Origin: Butyrivibrio proteoclasticus B316
GTDB taxonomy: Bacteria > Bacillota > Clostridia > Lachnospirales > Lachnospiraceae
Assembly (NCBI RefSeq): GCF_000145035.1
Contig: NC_014387.1
Location: 2,098,001 to 2,162,000, forward strand
Direction: 5' to 3'
Length of the DNA stretch: 64,000 nucleotides
Below are positions 55,210 through 63,112 of the stretch, piece after piece; positions within the stretch are counted from its first letter, which is position 1, and every line of letters starts with the position of its first letter. Below the pieces are notes generated by a model, which was given only the letters and a program-made list of their open reading frames with translations, searched no databases and was not told where the DNA came from. The position numbers and the translations under genes were made by a program.

Positions 55210-55234
55210 GGCCGCTTTATTAAGCGGCCTTTTT
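55210..55234 (+). terminator. Terminator after the 56-residue gene
   Basis: A perfect stem GGCCGCTT / AAGCGGCC with loop TATT and five Ts on the plus strand, 30 bp after the stop. It lies just before the converging esterase-like gene end. Confidence 0.92.
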
Positions 55235-55248
55235 AATGCCATGATCAA

Positions 55249-56451
55249 CTATCTCAGAAGATCCATTCCAACATCGTAGACCTTTCCCTCGCAGGCATCA
55301 ATGAGCCATTTCGCCATAGTGATACCATTTTCCGTAAAAAGCAGAAAATGCGGTTCTCTCACACTTGTGTGAACAGTTCCACCCATTGTTATAAGTGGTA
55401 TCTTCCAGTCATTTATGAACATGCCAAACTGTGGAGTTATATCCTTGAGCTCTTTTACCATAGTCTGAAGCTGTTTATAATACTCTAGCTGAACATCCTG
55501 ATCAGTCTTGTACTTCTTGTTGATTATGTCGTTATAATAGGCACTTAGCAGATAATCATATATTGAGCTCGAATACAGATATCTGAACCTGTCTCCATAT
55601 CTGGCATAGAGATCTTTATACCAGTCCAACGTGATATTGTCCCCATGGATAGCCTTCCAGGTTGAATCCTTAGTCATCCAGATATTCCTGGCAGTCTTGC
55701 GCCAGTTCTTGTATAGCAGCAATCCGCTATCAGAGAAAAGAGTTATATTTCTGGCCTTGGGATAATAATCATCAACAATCTCACCGGCAAGAGCAGGTAC
55801 AGCAAAGGCACCGGCGGAATTACCGGCTATCAGCAATGTTCCGGGATTAGGGAAAAGAGATTTAGAAACCTTCATACTCTCAAGGAAATTGACGTATCCG
55901 TGAAAATGAAGGACATTATCCTGACCATCTTCTCCAACATAGGGATAATCATTATTGCCAACATGGAAATCCCCTGTTGCATAAGTTATGACCACAAAGC
56001 TCCAATCCCTGAAGGGGTTTTTATCCGTGAATATATCCGTTATTCCCACGTTTATATTCATGATCTGGGTAAATGGCCTTAGATTATTCCAGTAGTAGTT
56101 AGGAAGGCCTGCCGCTACTTTTCCGCCTGTAACAGGTCTGGCGGCAGTATACTCGTTGTAGGCAACTCCCCCTCCTGATAAAAAGACGCAGAGCTTGTCC
56201 GGATCTGCAATTTTAACATATATATGATACTCGGAGCCGTCTCCTGAAAGTCCTCTTTCAAGAGGAACCTTATACCAGGTCATCTTCTCAGGTTTATCAG
56301 GAAGGTCTTCCGCCTTAAAAGAGCTCTCTTCAATGGCTTTGCCAATCTTGTTCTCAACAAAGTCTCCAACCTTGGACGCAAAGACAATGCCTTTTTTGAA
56401 GTTGTTTTTATTGATTCTGTCTTTAAGACTCATTCTAATCAGTTCCCGCAT
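55249..56451 (-). CDS. Pectin-acetylesterase-like alpha/beta hydrolase, cytoplasmic
   Basis: 400 residues (or 394 from an ATG at 56433; neither has a strong ribosome site). Pectinacetylesterase family features: LCVFLSGGGVAYNE (oxyanion loop), VVITYATGDFHVGNN, nucleophile in LLIAGNSAGAFAVP, FSDSG, and a late His in MGGTVHTSVREPH. There is no signal peptide, unlike typical plant or bacterial PAEs, so it should act inside the cell on imported acetylated oligosaccharides or another acyl ester. Last gene of the GH120/acyltransferase/DUF6320-like operon. Confidence 0.82.
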   Translation of the reverse strand: MRELIRMSLKDRINKNNFKKGIVFASKVGDFVENKIGKAIEESSFKAEDLPDKPEKMTWYKVPLERGLSGDGSEYHIYVKIADPDKLCVFLSGGGVAYNEYTAARPVTGGKVAAGLPNYYWNNLRPFTQIMNINVGITDIFTDKNPFRDWSFVVITYATGDFHVGNNDYPYVGEDGQDNVLHFHGYVNFLESMKVSKSLFPNPGTLLIAGNSAGAFAVPALAGEIVDDYYPKARNITLFSDSGLLLYKNWRKTARNIWMTKDSTWKAIHGDNITLDWYKDLYARYGDRFRYLYSSSIYDYLLSAYYNDIINKKYKTDQDVQLEYYKQLQTMVKELKDITPQFGMFINDWKIPLITMGGTVHTSVREPHFLLFTENGITMAKWLIDACEGKVYDVGMDLLR

Positions 56452-56469
56452 TCAGAAATAATGGCCAGA

Positions 56470-57135
56470 TCACATATTGAACATCTTCTCAGATGCCCTC
56501 TTTAGGTCTCTGAACCTGAAAATAACAAGTCCTGCTATCAGTATCATGTAGATCATGATCACGATAACCGCAGGCCAGGTAAAGAAATTACGGCCCATCT
56601 TGATAAATACAATCTGTAAGAGTGCCATTACAAGATCCAGTACCAGATACAGAATATACTCATCAAGCCTTAATTTGAGTACTTTGGCTGTTATGACAGT
56701 GGCTATCGCAAGCCCCAAAAGCGTGCTTGGAACCATCCACATTACGCTCCAGCCATGGTAGCCGGTATGAAAATCAACATACACGTCAACTACAATTGCA
56801 ACGATCACCTCAAAGGTTATGACCTTAATAAGATTGTTTCTCAGATACAGGGTAGTCACAAATGTGATCCACGCAACCAATAGTCCCAGCATAGTAATTC
56901 CTATAAAAGGATACTTATTATCCGTCTGATAATTTACTGTTCCAAAAACAATCTCAGAAGCAATAAAAATAAAAGTAGCAAGTTTAAACAAGGTAATGCT
57001 ACTAACCTTTTTCTTTTTCAAGGTAGGAAATGGAGCCTCCGGCTCGCCATCCACCTGTTTAAGCTGTCCCTGGCATAACGGACAGCAGGCCTTACGCCCT
57101 CTTATCTGTACTTTACATTTAGGACAATACTGCAT
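56470..57135 (-). CDS. Zinc-ribbon membrane protein (DUF6320-like)
   Basis: 221 residues from the ATG at 57135 (AAGGAG upstream). An N-terminal zinc ribbon with two CxxC pairs (YCPKCK, CCPLCQ, residues 3-20) is followed by about six helices (45-210). Architecture matches small zinc-ribbon integral membrane proteins that accompany HxxxDG acyltransferases in clostridia; function unknown. It starts three bases after the stop of the acyltransferase gene. Confidence 0.78.
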   Translation of the reverse strand: MQYCPKCKVQIRGRKACCPLCQGQLKQVDGEPEAPFPTLKKKKVSSITLFKLATFIFIASEIVFGTVNYQTDNKYPFIGITMLGLLVAWITFVTTLYLRNNLIKVITFEVIVAIVVDVYVDFHTGYHGWSVMWMVPSTLLGLAIATVITAKVLKLRLDEYILYLVLDLVMALLQIVFIKMGRNFFTWPAVIVIMIYMILIAGLVIFRFRDLKRASEKMFNM

Positions 57136-57138
57136 CAC

Positions 57139-58404
57139 TTACTCCTTGTCGTAATCATTAGTTCCAATTTCTACTTCCAGCCCCATTTCTGTAAGGCATC
57201 TAAAGAAATTCAGCATACTCTTATGCGTCTTGTAAGGCGAGCACTCCCCAAAAGAGAGTCTGTCCTTGTAGGAGCATACTGTAACCTGCTGGCTTGCAGC
57301 AGTCATGAAAGCACTAAAGCCCTCGATATAATCTGCCACTTCTTCAGGCATCTTGATCTGTCCAAGATTGGACATTGAACTTGTAACGCCCTTCTTGGCG
57401 GCTCTGTCGAAATAGCCTATTCCAATATCCTTGATAGGAAGTGGGATCATCTTGATTCCTATGTTGTGTTCAAGAGCAGCGTAAGAATTCATAGTCTTCT
57501 CGATGTTTTCCTGAGAGAGCTTCTCCTTGAAATCCTTATCAACCTGACTGATGATACTGCTCATCTGTCCGTCATAGTTTGCAGGGTCATAATCGATATT
57601 TATAACTCCAAAAAAGTTTCTGCTGGTACCTGATTTAAAATACTGCCTGAGATTAACAGGAACACTTACAACAATATGCTTTTTGCTCTGAGCCCTGTTC
57701 ATTCCCTGAATTATAGCCTTGATGTACACAGCAACACACATAACACCTACTGTTGTATTATGCTCATGCGCGATATCAAGGAACTTTTTGGCTGATACAG
57801 TTCCTTCTATCAGATGTGGCAAAAGATTGTCATCTATCTCACCACCTATCTGGTACGCCTTTACTGAACGCATCTCCTTGAGCTGCTTTAAGCCCTTTTG
57901 CTTACTGTAAAAATCAGTAAAGGCATCAACATTTTTTTCCTCAATAGAGAACTCATCTGAAGGTTTAATGTCTGCATCTATGTTGTGCTTGATAACAAGA
58001 TATCTGGTAATGAGATTCTTGAAAAACATAAACGCACCTGTACCATCTGCAAGAACATGGAACATCTCCAGGTTGATCCTGTTATTGTAGTAGTTTACTC
58101 TGTACAAGAGGTTCTTACGTCCCGGAATGTACAGAGGAAGGCACGCGGGAGTGTTTTCCTCTTCAACTGTTTCTCTAAGATCGCTGTCCTCTAAGTAGTA
58201 CCAGAAAAGTCCCCTTCTTAGCACGCAGTTAAATAGAGGAAATTCCTCGATAATCTCATCAAGCGCCTGCTGCAAAATGTCCTCGTCAACCTGCTCTGTC
58301 AGCTGGCACGTAAGTCTGAACACTCTGGTATTTGCACCCTTTGCAGTTGATGGTACTATCTTGGCTGCGTTATCAAGCTTGTACCAATTGTTACTTTTTT
58401 CCAT
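57139..58404 (-). CDS. HxxxDG-type acyltransferase (alcohol-acetyltransferase/condensation-like)
   Basis: 421 residues. The condensation/chloramphenicol-acetyltransferase-like fold is indicated by the active-site motif HVLADGTG (about 115-122, HxxxDG) and the later structural RNFFGVINIDYD and TSSMSNLGQI (DFG-like region). Such enzymes move an acyl group from acyl-CoA to an alcohol or sugar hydroxyl. It starts four bases after GH120 and is translationally coupled to it. Substrate unknown. Confidence 0.8.
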   Translation of the reverse strand: MEKSNNWYKLDNAAKIVPSTAKGANTRVFRLTCQLTEQVDEDILQQALDEIIEEFPLFNCVLRRGLFWYYLEDSDLRETVEEENTPACLPLYIPGRKNLLYRVNYYNNRINLEMFHVLADGTGAFMFFKNLITRYLVIKHNIDADIKPSDEFSIEEKNVDAFTDFYSKQKGLKQLKEMRSVKAYQIGGEIDDNLLPHLIEGTVSAKKFLDIAHEHNTTVGVMCVAVYIKAIIQGMNRAQSKKHIVVSVPVNLRQYFKSGTSRNFFGVINIDYDPANYDGQMSSIISQVDKDFKEKLSQENIEKTMNSYAALEHNIGIKMIPLPIKDIGIGYFDRAAKKGVTSSMSNLGQIKMPEEVADYIEGFSAFMTAASQQVTVCSYKDRLSFGECSPYKTHKSMLNFFRCLTEMGLEVEIGTNDYDKE

Positions 58405-58408
58405 CTAA

Positions 58409-61129
58409 TCATGATTCCTTTTTAACATTTTCTAGTCGCTCAGTCACAACATCCATCGACCCTCTGCTCATTCTGTAAATAACATCCTCGAGAGTAATGA
58501 ATTTCTTGTTCCTGATAAATTTAAGATATTTGGGAGTAAATCTCATTTTGATACCCTTGGGTTCAATACCGCTATTAACCTTACTCTGAATAGTGTCGCA
58601 GGTATCAGCGGCATCATGAGTCATACTCTTTGAAAGAATGCATAACAGCGTTCCTGCTGTTCTTACAAGCCCTTCAATATTGGGGTCTTCAGCAACATCC
58701 AATGACTGTAATGCCCCAACAGACCACCTCTTCAAATTATGATAAATACCATACTCAAGGTCAAGCTCTACAAGTTTCTCATTGGTGTTATCATAGAGCC
58801 AGACTTCATTGCCCTTAACAAACATGTCACTTACCTGGAAAAGACCTCCCTCAAACGGGAACTTGATCCCACATGCATCACATCCTGTTAAGAGCACATT
58901 AGAGTTGATCTCACTTACTTTGTTTTCCTGTTCAAACTCATCCTCATCTATCGTGAAGTTTGGTTCCTGTATTTCTTCCAGATTAGGAGCTTCATCGGTA
59001 GGCTCAACATAGATAGTAGTTTTCTTTTCTTTTACTTCTTCTAGTATTTCGCCGGACTCATCTTTTTTCTCAGAGATTCTTGCCTTCTCCTGATGCCTTA
59101 TCAGATAAGAACCAAAGCCCGGAGTCTGGACAGTAAATCTGTCAGTTCTACACTCCTCAAACGGCCCTGCTACAGGCTTAATTCCTCTTTTTCTGCCAAA
59201 ATAGTCCCTGTCAAATACAATCTCAGAACCATCAGGATTTTCAAATCTTGCCTCAGGCTCAAAGGCCACCCCCAATACTTCCGAATTGATCGGGAACGTG
59301 ATGTTTCTCGGCAGATATTCATAAAGGTTCGTGTGAAGTGTGTATCTTCCATCCTCTTCATCGATATAAAAACTGATCTTATGATCTTTGTCCACGTGAC
59401 ATTTTTCTGTGTCACAAGGCCTTGCACCGTTAAAATAGGCATTACCTGCAAGATATACCGGAAGGTGGTCATAATAATGGTCCTTGGAGCCTTTATCTTT
59501 GACAGCACCCTTATAAAAGCCGGAGAAATACTCTGCTGCAGTAGGGAACGCATTATAAGGACATGTGCCGCAGATAAAGTTGTTCTTATCCATAGTATCT
59601 GCTTCCCTGGAAACACAGTATTCCAAAAGGTCCTGTCTTACCTTCTTCTGAAGGAAGATATTGTTATAAAATCTTGCATCTCCATGAAGAATTGTCATGA
59701 AGCCGGCAATACTCGTAGAATGAGGCACATGATAAGGTGTAAACCTATCAGATGCAAATCTTTTACCACCGTTATCTGTTCCGCTTCCTACATAGGTAAA
59801 AGAGCCTGATATCAGATTATGAACAAAGGCTATTCCCTGTGTACTGAGTCTGCAGGCAATATCAGACAATAGCAGGTTATGATCTACTATTGTCGGTCCG
59901 TGAGACACCTCGATAAAGATATCCTCTCCAAGCGATAAGCCCGAATCAATAATAGTTCCCTGAGGCGGAACATTATCATGCAGGAAATTCTGAGACACTC
60001 TTGTACCCTGAGCTTCCCAGTCAAGCCATATACCTCTTGTGCAGTGGTCAATGTGATTACGTCTGATAATGGTATCTATGGCTGCATGGAGCTTAATTCC
60101 ACCTATCTCAGCCCCGGCAAGGTTATGCTTGTTGTTAATATGATGAATATGGTTGTCCTCTATGACGCAGAATGCGCCTCCGAGATTTCCAACAATTCCG
60201 GCTTGTCCACAGTCATGGATATCGCAGCGTCTGACTATATGAGAGCCAACTGTCTCTTTATCCCAACCGTCATTAACCGCCTGGCAGACAGCGTCCCTCT
60301 GGGTCTGCGTTCCATCTTTTACCCATGTCGTAGTCCACTTATTATTATTGCCTTTCTGATAATACTTGCCAAGAGAAATGCCACAGCACTTGGATTCAGC
60401 AATATCACAATCTTCAATGATCCATCCCTTGGACCAGCGAGGACTTATCATTCCTTCCTGAACTGCTGTTGGAGGTGCCCATTGAGTCGCAGCACACCTG
60501 ATGCCAAAGCCTGACACTGTAATATAATTCACGTTATCATATTCAGGGCAAAAACAGGCCTTCCTGACAGATAACTCTACTGATTCAATATTAGGATTCT
60601 TGCCCTGGAAATTGGCATAGATTACTGTCTCATCGTTTTCCTGCGCCGTATACCATACATACTCAGTAAAATCCGGATCCCATGACCTCTTATCGGTTGT
60701 AGGATGCATACATGCCCCCAGATCAAAAACCTCGTACATGGATTTGCCATTTAAATAGATATCACCTGTATGTGGAGCATTGTCCATAGATGAAAACCAG
60801 TCTCCATGCACTGTATCTATGTATGGGTTGTAGCTTCCAAAGAAACTGTTATGAATTCTGATGCGCCAAAGATTTTCAAACTGCTCCCAGCCCTTAAGCT
60901 CTTCTGCACCTGTTATAACTGCTTCAGACCTGGACGTAGAGATATAGGTGATCCTCTTATCTTCACATCCGGAATTAACGGGTCTTACCCACTCTCTGTA
61001 GATTCCCGGCCCAACAAACACTGTATCGCCTGCCTTAGCCAGCTGCGCAGCTTCTGAAATAGTCTTAAATGGATGGTTTACAGTGCCATCCCCACTTCTA
61101 AGTACATTACCTGCTACATATATCTGCAT
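58409..61129 (-). CDS. GH120 beta-xylosidase with a C-terminal extension
   Basis: 906 residues from the ATG at 61129 (GGAGGGGG upstream). Residues about 1-670 match the right-handed beta-helix GH120 family whose founder is a Thermoanaerobacterium beta-xylosidase: GIWLDWEAQGTR with the nucleophile Asp370, and FIEVSHGP with Glu407 as acid/base, plus YIYL-type DIYLNGKSMYEV, WAPPTA and GWIIED motifs. No signal peptide: cytoplasmic cleavage of xylo-oligosaccharides. A Glu/Lys-rich linker (about 685-740) and an unrecognised domain with CDACG (about 750-906) are additional to the family. Confidence 0.9.
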   Translation of the reverse strand: MQIYVAGNVLRSGDGTVNHPFKTISEAAQLAKAGDTVFVGPGIYREWVRPVNSGCEDKRITYISTSRSEAVITGAEELKGWEQFENLWRIRIHNSFFGSYNPYIDTVHGDWFSSMDNAPHTGDIYLNGKSMYEVFDLGACMHPTTDKRSWDPDFTEYVWYTAQENDETVIYANFQGKNPNIESVELSVRKACFCPEYDNVNYITVSGFGIRCAATQWAPPTAVQEGMISPRWSKGWIIEDCDIAESKCCGISLGKYYQKGNNNKWTTTWVKDGTQTQRDAVCQAVNDGWDKETVGSHIVRRCDIHDCGQAGIVGNLGGAFCVIEDNHIHHINNKHNLAGAEIGGIKLHAAIDTIIRRNHIDHCTRGIWLDWEAQGTRVSQNFLHDNVPPQGTIIDSGLSLGEDIFIEVSHGPTIVDHNLLLSDIACRLSTQGIAFVHNLISGSFTYVGSGTDNGGKRFASDRFTPYHVPHSTSIAGFMTILHGDARFYNNIFLQKKVRQDLLEYCVSREADTMDKNNFICGTCPYNAFPTAAEYFSGFYKGAVKDKGSKDHYYDHLPVYLAGNAYFNGARPCDTEKCHVDKDHKISFYIDEEDGRYTLHTNLYEYLPRNITFPINSEVLGVAFEPEARFENPDGSEIVFDRDYFGRKRGIKPVAGPFEECRTDRFTVQTPGFGSYLIRHQEKARISEKKDESGEILEEVKEKKTTIYVEPTDEAPNLEEIQEPNFTIDEDEFEQENKVSEINSNVLLTGCDACGIKFPFEGGLFQVSDMFVKGNEVWLYDNTNEKLVELDLEYGIYHNLKRWSVGALQSLDVAEDPNIEGLVRTAGTLLCILSKSMTHDAADTCDTIQSKVNSGIEPKGIKMRFTPKYLKFIRNKKFITLEDVIYRMSRGSMDVVTERLENVKKES

Positions 61130-61368
61130 AAATACCCCCTCCATGCTTCGACCTGAGTTTATAATTGACACACATTAAATGTACAATCAGTATTCGCATG
61201 TTTGATATCCAATTCAAATAGTACTCACCTTAATTATACCATGTTTGACATCTTGCTTTTATAATAAATGGCGTATAATGTAGTAAATATAAGAATGAAT
61301 GTAACAGAAACGAACTGTAAGCAAATAAGAAGTAACGAATAAATGATCACAGGTTGGGAGATTTTACT

Positions 61369-61461
61369 ATGGGGAGAATGAAATACATATACGCACTTGC
61401 TATTATCGCAGGCTTTATACTTGCAGGTCTTATTGTAAGCGGACTTGGTAAGCTCTTTTAG
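61369..61461 (+). CDS. 30-residue single-helix membrane peptide
   Basis: An ATG at 61369 with GGGAG eight bases upstream opens 30 codons to TAG at 61459. The peptide is one hydrophobic helix (YIYALAIIAGFILAGLIVSG) flanked by basic residues on both ends. A strong terminator follows 16 bp later, so it is transcribed as a monocistronic unit. A TATAAT at 61274-61279 may belong to its promoter. No family recognised; regulatory or toxin-like peptides can look like this, but nothing supports either. Confidence 0.6.
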   Translation: MGRMKYIYALAIIAGFILAGLIVSGLGKLF

Positions 61462-61476
61462 ATAAACATATAAATG

Positions 61477-61519
61477 AAGGCCGTGAACCCTAAAAATCAG
61501 GTTCCGGCCTTATGTTTTT
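61477..61519 (+). terminator. Terminator after the 30-residue peptide gene
   Basis: AAGGCCGTGAACC / GGTTCCGGCCTT pair with one bulge, loop of 10, and then TATGTTTTT on the plus strand, between converging genes. Confidence 0.85.
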
Positions 61520-61529
61520 AATCTTATGT

Positions 61530-62681
61530 TCAGCCTGCATTAAGCTTTTTCTGCTTATAAAGATCTGAATCAGCCCTTGCAACAAATGACTGGATCGGTA
61601 CAGGTTCTGAATAATCATACTGAGCTATTCCCACGCTCACCGCAAGCGCGTAAGGAAGATTATGCTCAAGTCCTATCTTCCTGACATTACTTCTGATCTG
61701 TTCTGCAAGCCAGGTTGCTTCAGCCCTATATCCCATTTCGGCTATAACTACAAATTCATCGCCGCCATATCTTGATACAAAAAATCTATTCCTAGGTCCC
61801 TGACAGGCACCCTTAATAGCATCTGCTATGAGAACCAGAGCATTATCGCCTTCTACATGCCCATAGGTATCGTTGATACTCTTAAACTTATCTACATCAA
61901 TGATCAAAAGAAATAGTGAAAGCCCCGGATCAGGACTCTTCATCTTCTGTGTGAGGTACTTGTACATCTGATTTCTGTTGTTGACCTGAGTAAGAGGGTC
62001 AAGGGAAATCAAAGTATCCTGAATTGAAGTGTAAATATAAAAAGCTGCCGCAACAGCGCCATAGCACAAAAACGGTGCTCTCCAATACATTGCCTGCGCA
62101 ACTCCAAGAACAATCGGCGCGATTGGGAAGAATCCTATCATAAAATAGATATTGCGCTCAGCATATTTGTCCTTATTGAAGGCTCTGGCAAAAGCCTTAA
62201 CTGAAGCTGCAATCATATATCCAAAAGGAACAATGATAAGTATGACATACAGCTTACCGCCTACCAGAGCTCCATTTTCATCTACGTAATAAACAAGCCC
62301 GGTTCTATATGCAGTAACGCACAAGATTGTTGATAGCCATACCGGAATACTCAGTAGCAGCTTGATCGTATTATTCTCTATTGCTTTATTCTTCTGTATG
62401 GCTTCCGATAACAGATACCACTGAAATGCAGCAATACTAAGCAGTACATAAGTAAAAATGTTAGACAGATACAATAAGGGCTTGGTCGATGTAACAATTC
62501 CTCCATCAACTATTGCCCAGAAAATCTCGGCTCCAAAGTATAACATGAGCACGAAAACAAGATTTCCCAAGTATATCTGTGATAACTGCTTGTTGACGTT
62601 TCTATGTATTTTAAAAAGTATGATGCCCATCAAACAAATGCATGCTATCTGGGCCATAACGTAATAAGAGACGTATTCCAA
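61530..62681 (-). CDS. Diguanylate cyclase with seven-helix membrane sensor
   Basis: 383 residues from a TTG at 62681 that follows GGAGG by seven bases; the ATG 11 codons earlier has no ribosome site. Seven or eight helices (about 1-215) precede a GGDEF domain (about 225-383) with an intact RYGGDEF active site. The inhibitory I-site RxxD five residues ahead is not present (RNRF). It makes c-di-GMP from GTP. Confidence 0.88.
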   Translation of the reverse strand: MEYVSYYVMAQIACICLMGIILFKIHRNVNKQLSQIYLGNLVFVLMLYFGAEIFWAIVDGGIVTSTKPLLYLSNIFTYVLLSIAAFQWYLLSEAIQKNKAIENNTIKLLLSIPVWLSTILCVTAYRTGLVYYVDENGALVGGKLYVILIIVPFGYMIAASVKAFARAFNKDKYAERNIYFMIGFFPIAPIVLGVAQAMYWRAPFLCYGAVAAAFYIYTSIQDTLISLDPLTQVNNRNQMYKYLTQKMKSPDPGLSLFLLIIDVDKFKSINDTYGHVEGDNALVLIADAIKGACQGPRNRFFVSRYGGDEFVVIAEMGYRAEATWLAEQIRSNVRKIGLEHNLPYALAVSVGIAQYDYSEPVPIQSFVARADSDLYKQKKLNAG

Positions 62682-62778
62682 GGTGTTTCCTCCAAAGTGC
62701 AATGCAGAAATCATTTTAGCACGATTTTTTTTTGTTGTGACAATGTTTATACTTTCTTTATATATTCTTTATAAATAA

Positions 62779-62806
62779 AAAACGAAGAGTCCCTGCCCTT
62801 CGTTTT
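62779..62806 (-). terminator. Terminator overlapping the end of the 90-residue gene
   Basis: AAAACGAAG / CTTCGTTTT form a 9-bp stem with a 10-nt loop; read on the minus strand it follows the stop codon immediately and continues in Ts. Confidence 0.85.
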
Positions 62807-63077
62807 ATGCTCCATTTGCAATTGCTGATAGCGCTTCAAATTCTGATTCATATACCCCGCCCATCGCTTCTACATCTTCCCACGTATACCATGCTCCGCT
62901 TAACTGCACCCCTCTGATGGATATGTCTGTAGCTATTACCATAAAAGGCTTATGATTAACTACAATGTAACATGTCCTGTTAAGTCCAAAGGGAGTCACA
63001 AATACATGCCCGGTATCTATCAGATGATTAAGTTGATCCAATGTGTAATTCTTAGATAATGGTAACGTCTTAATCAT
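62805..63077 (-). CDS. Small protein downstream of the EAL gene, unknown function
   Basis: 90 residues, no signal or helix. N-terminal LPLSKNYTLDQLNHLIDTGH looks helical, then beta-rich (FGLNRTCYIVVNHKPFMVIATD). It lies 35 bp after the c-di-GMP gene on the same strand and has its own terminator, so it probably shares the transcript. No family recognised. Confidence 0.65.
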   Translation of the reverse strand: MIKTLPLSKNYTLDQLNHLIDTGHVFVTPFGLNRTCYIVVNHKPFMVIATDISIRGVQLSGAWYTWEDVEAMGGVYESEFEALSAIANGA

Positions 63078-63112
63078 ATTTATCCATTCCTATCTTTTAC
63101 CCGACCACGTTC

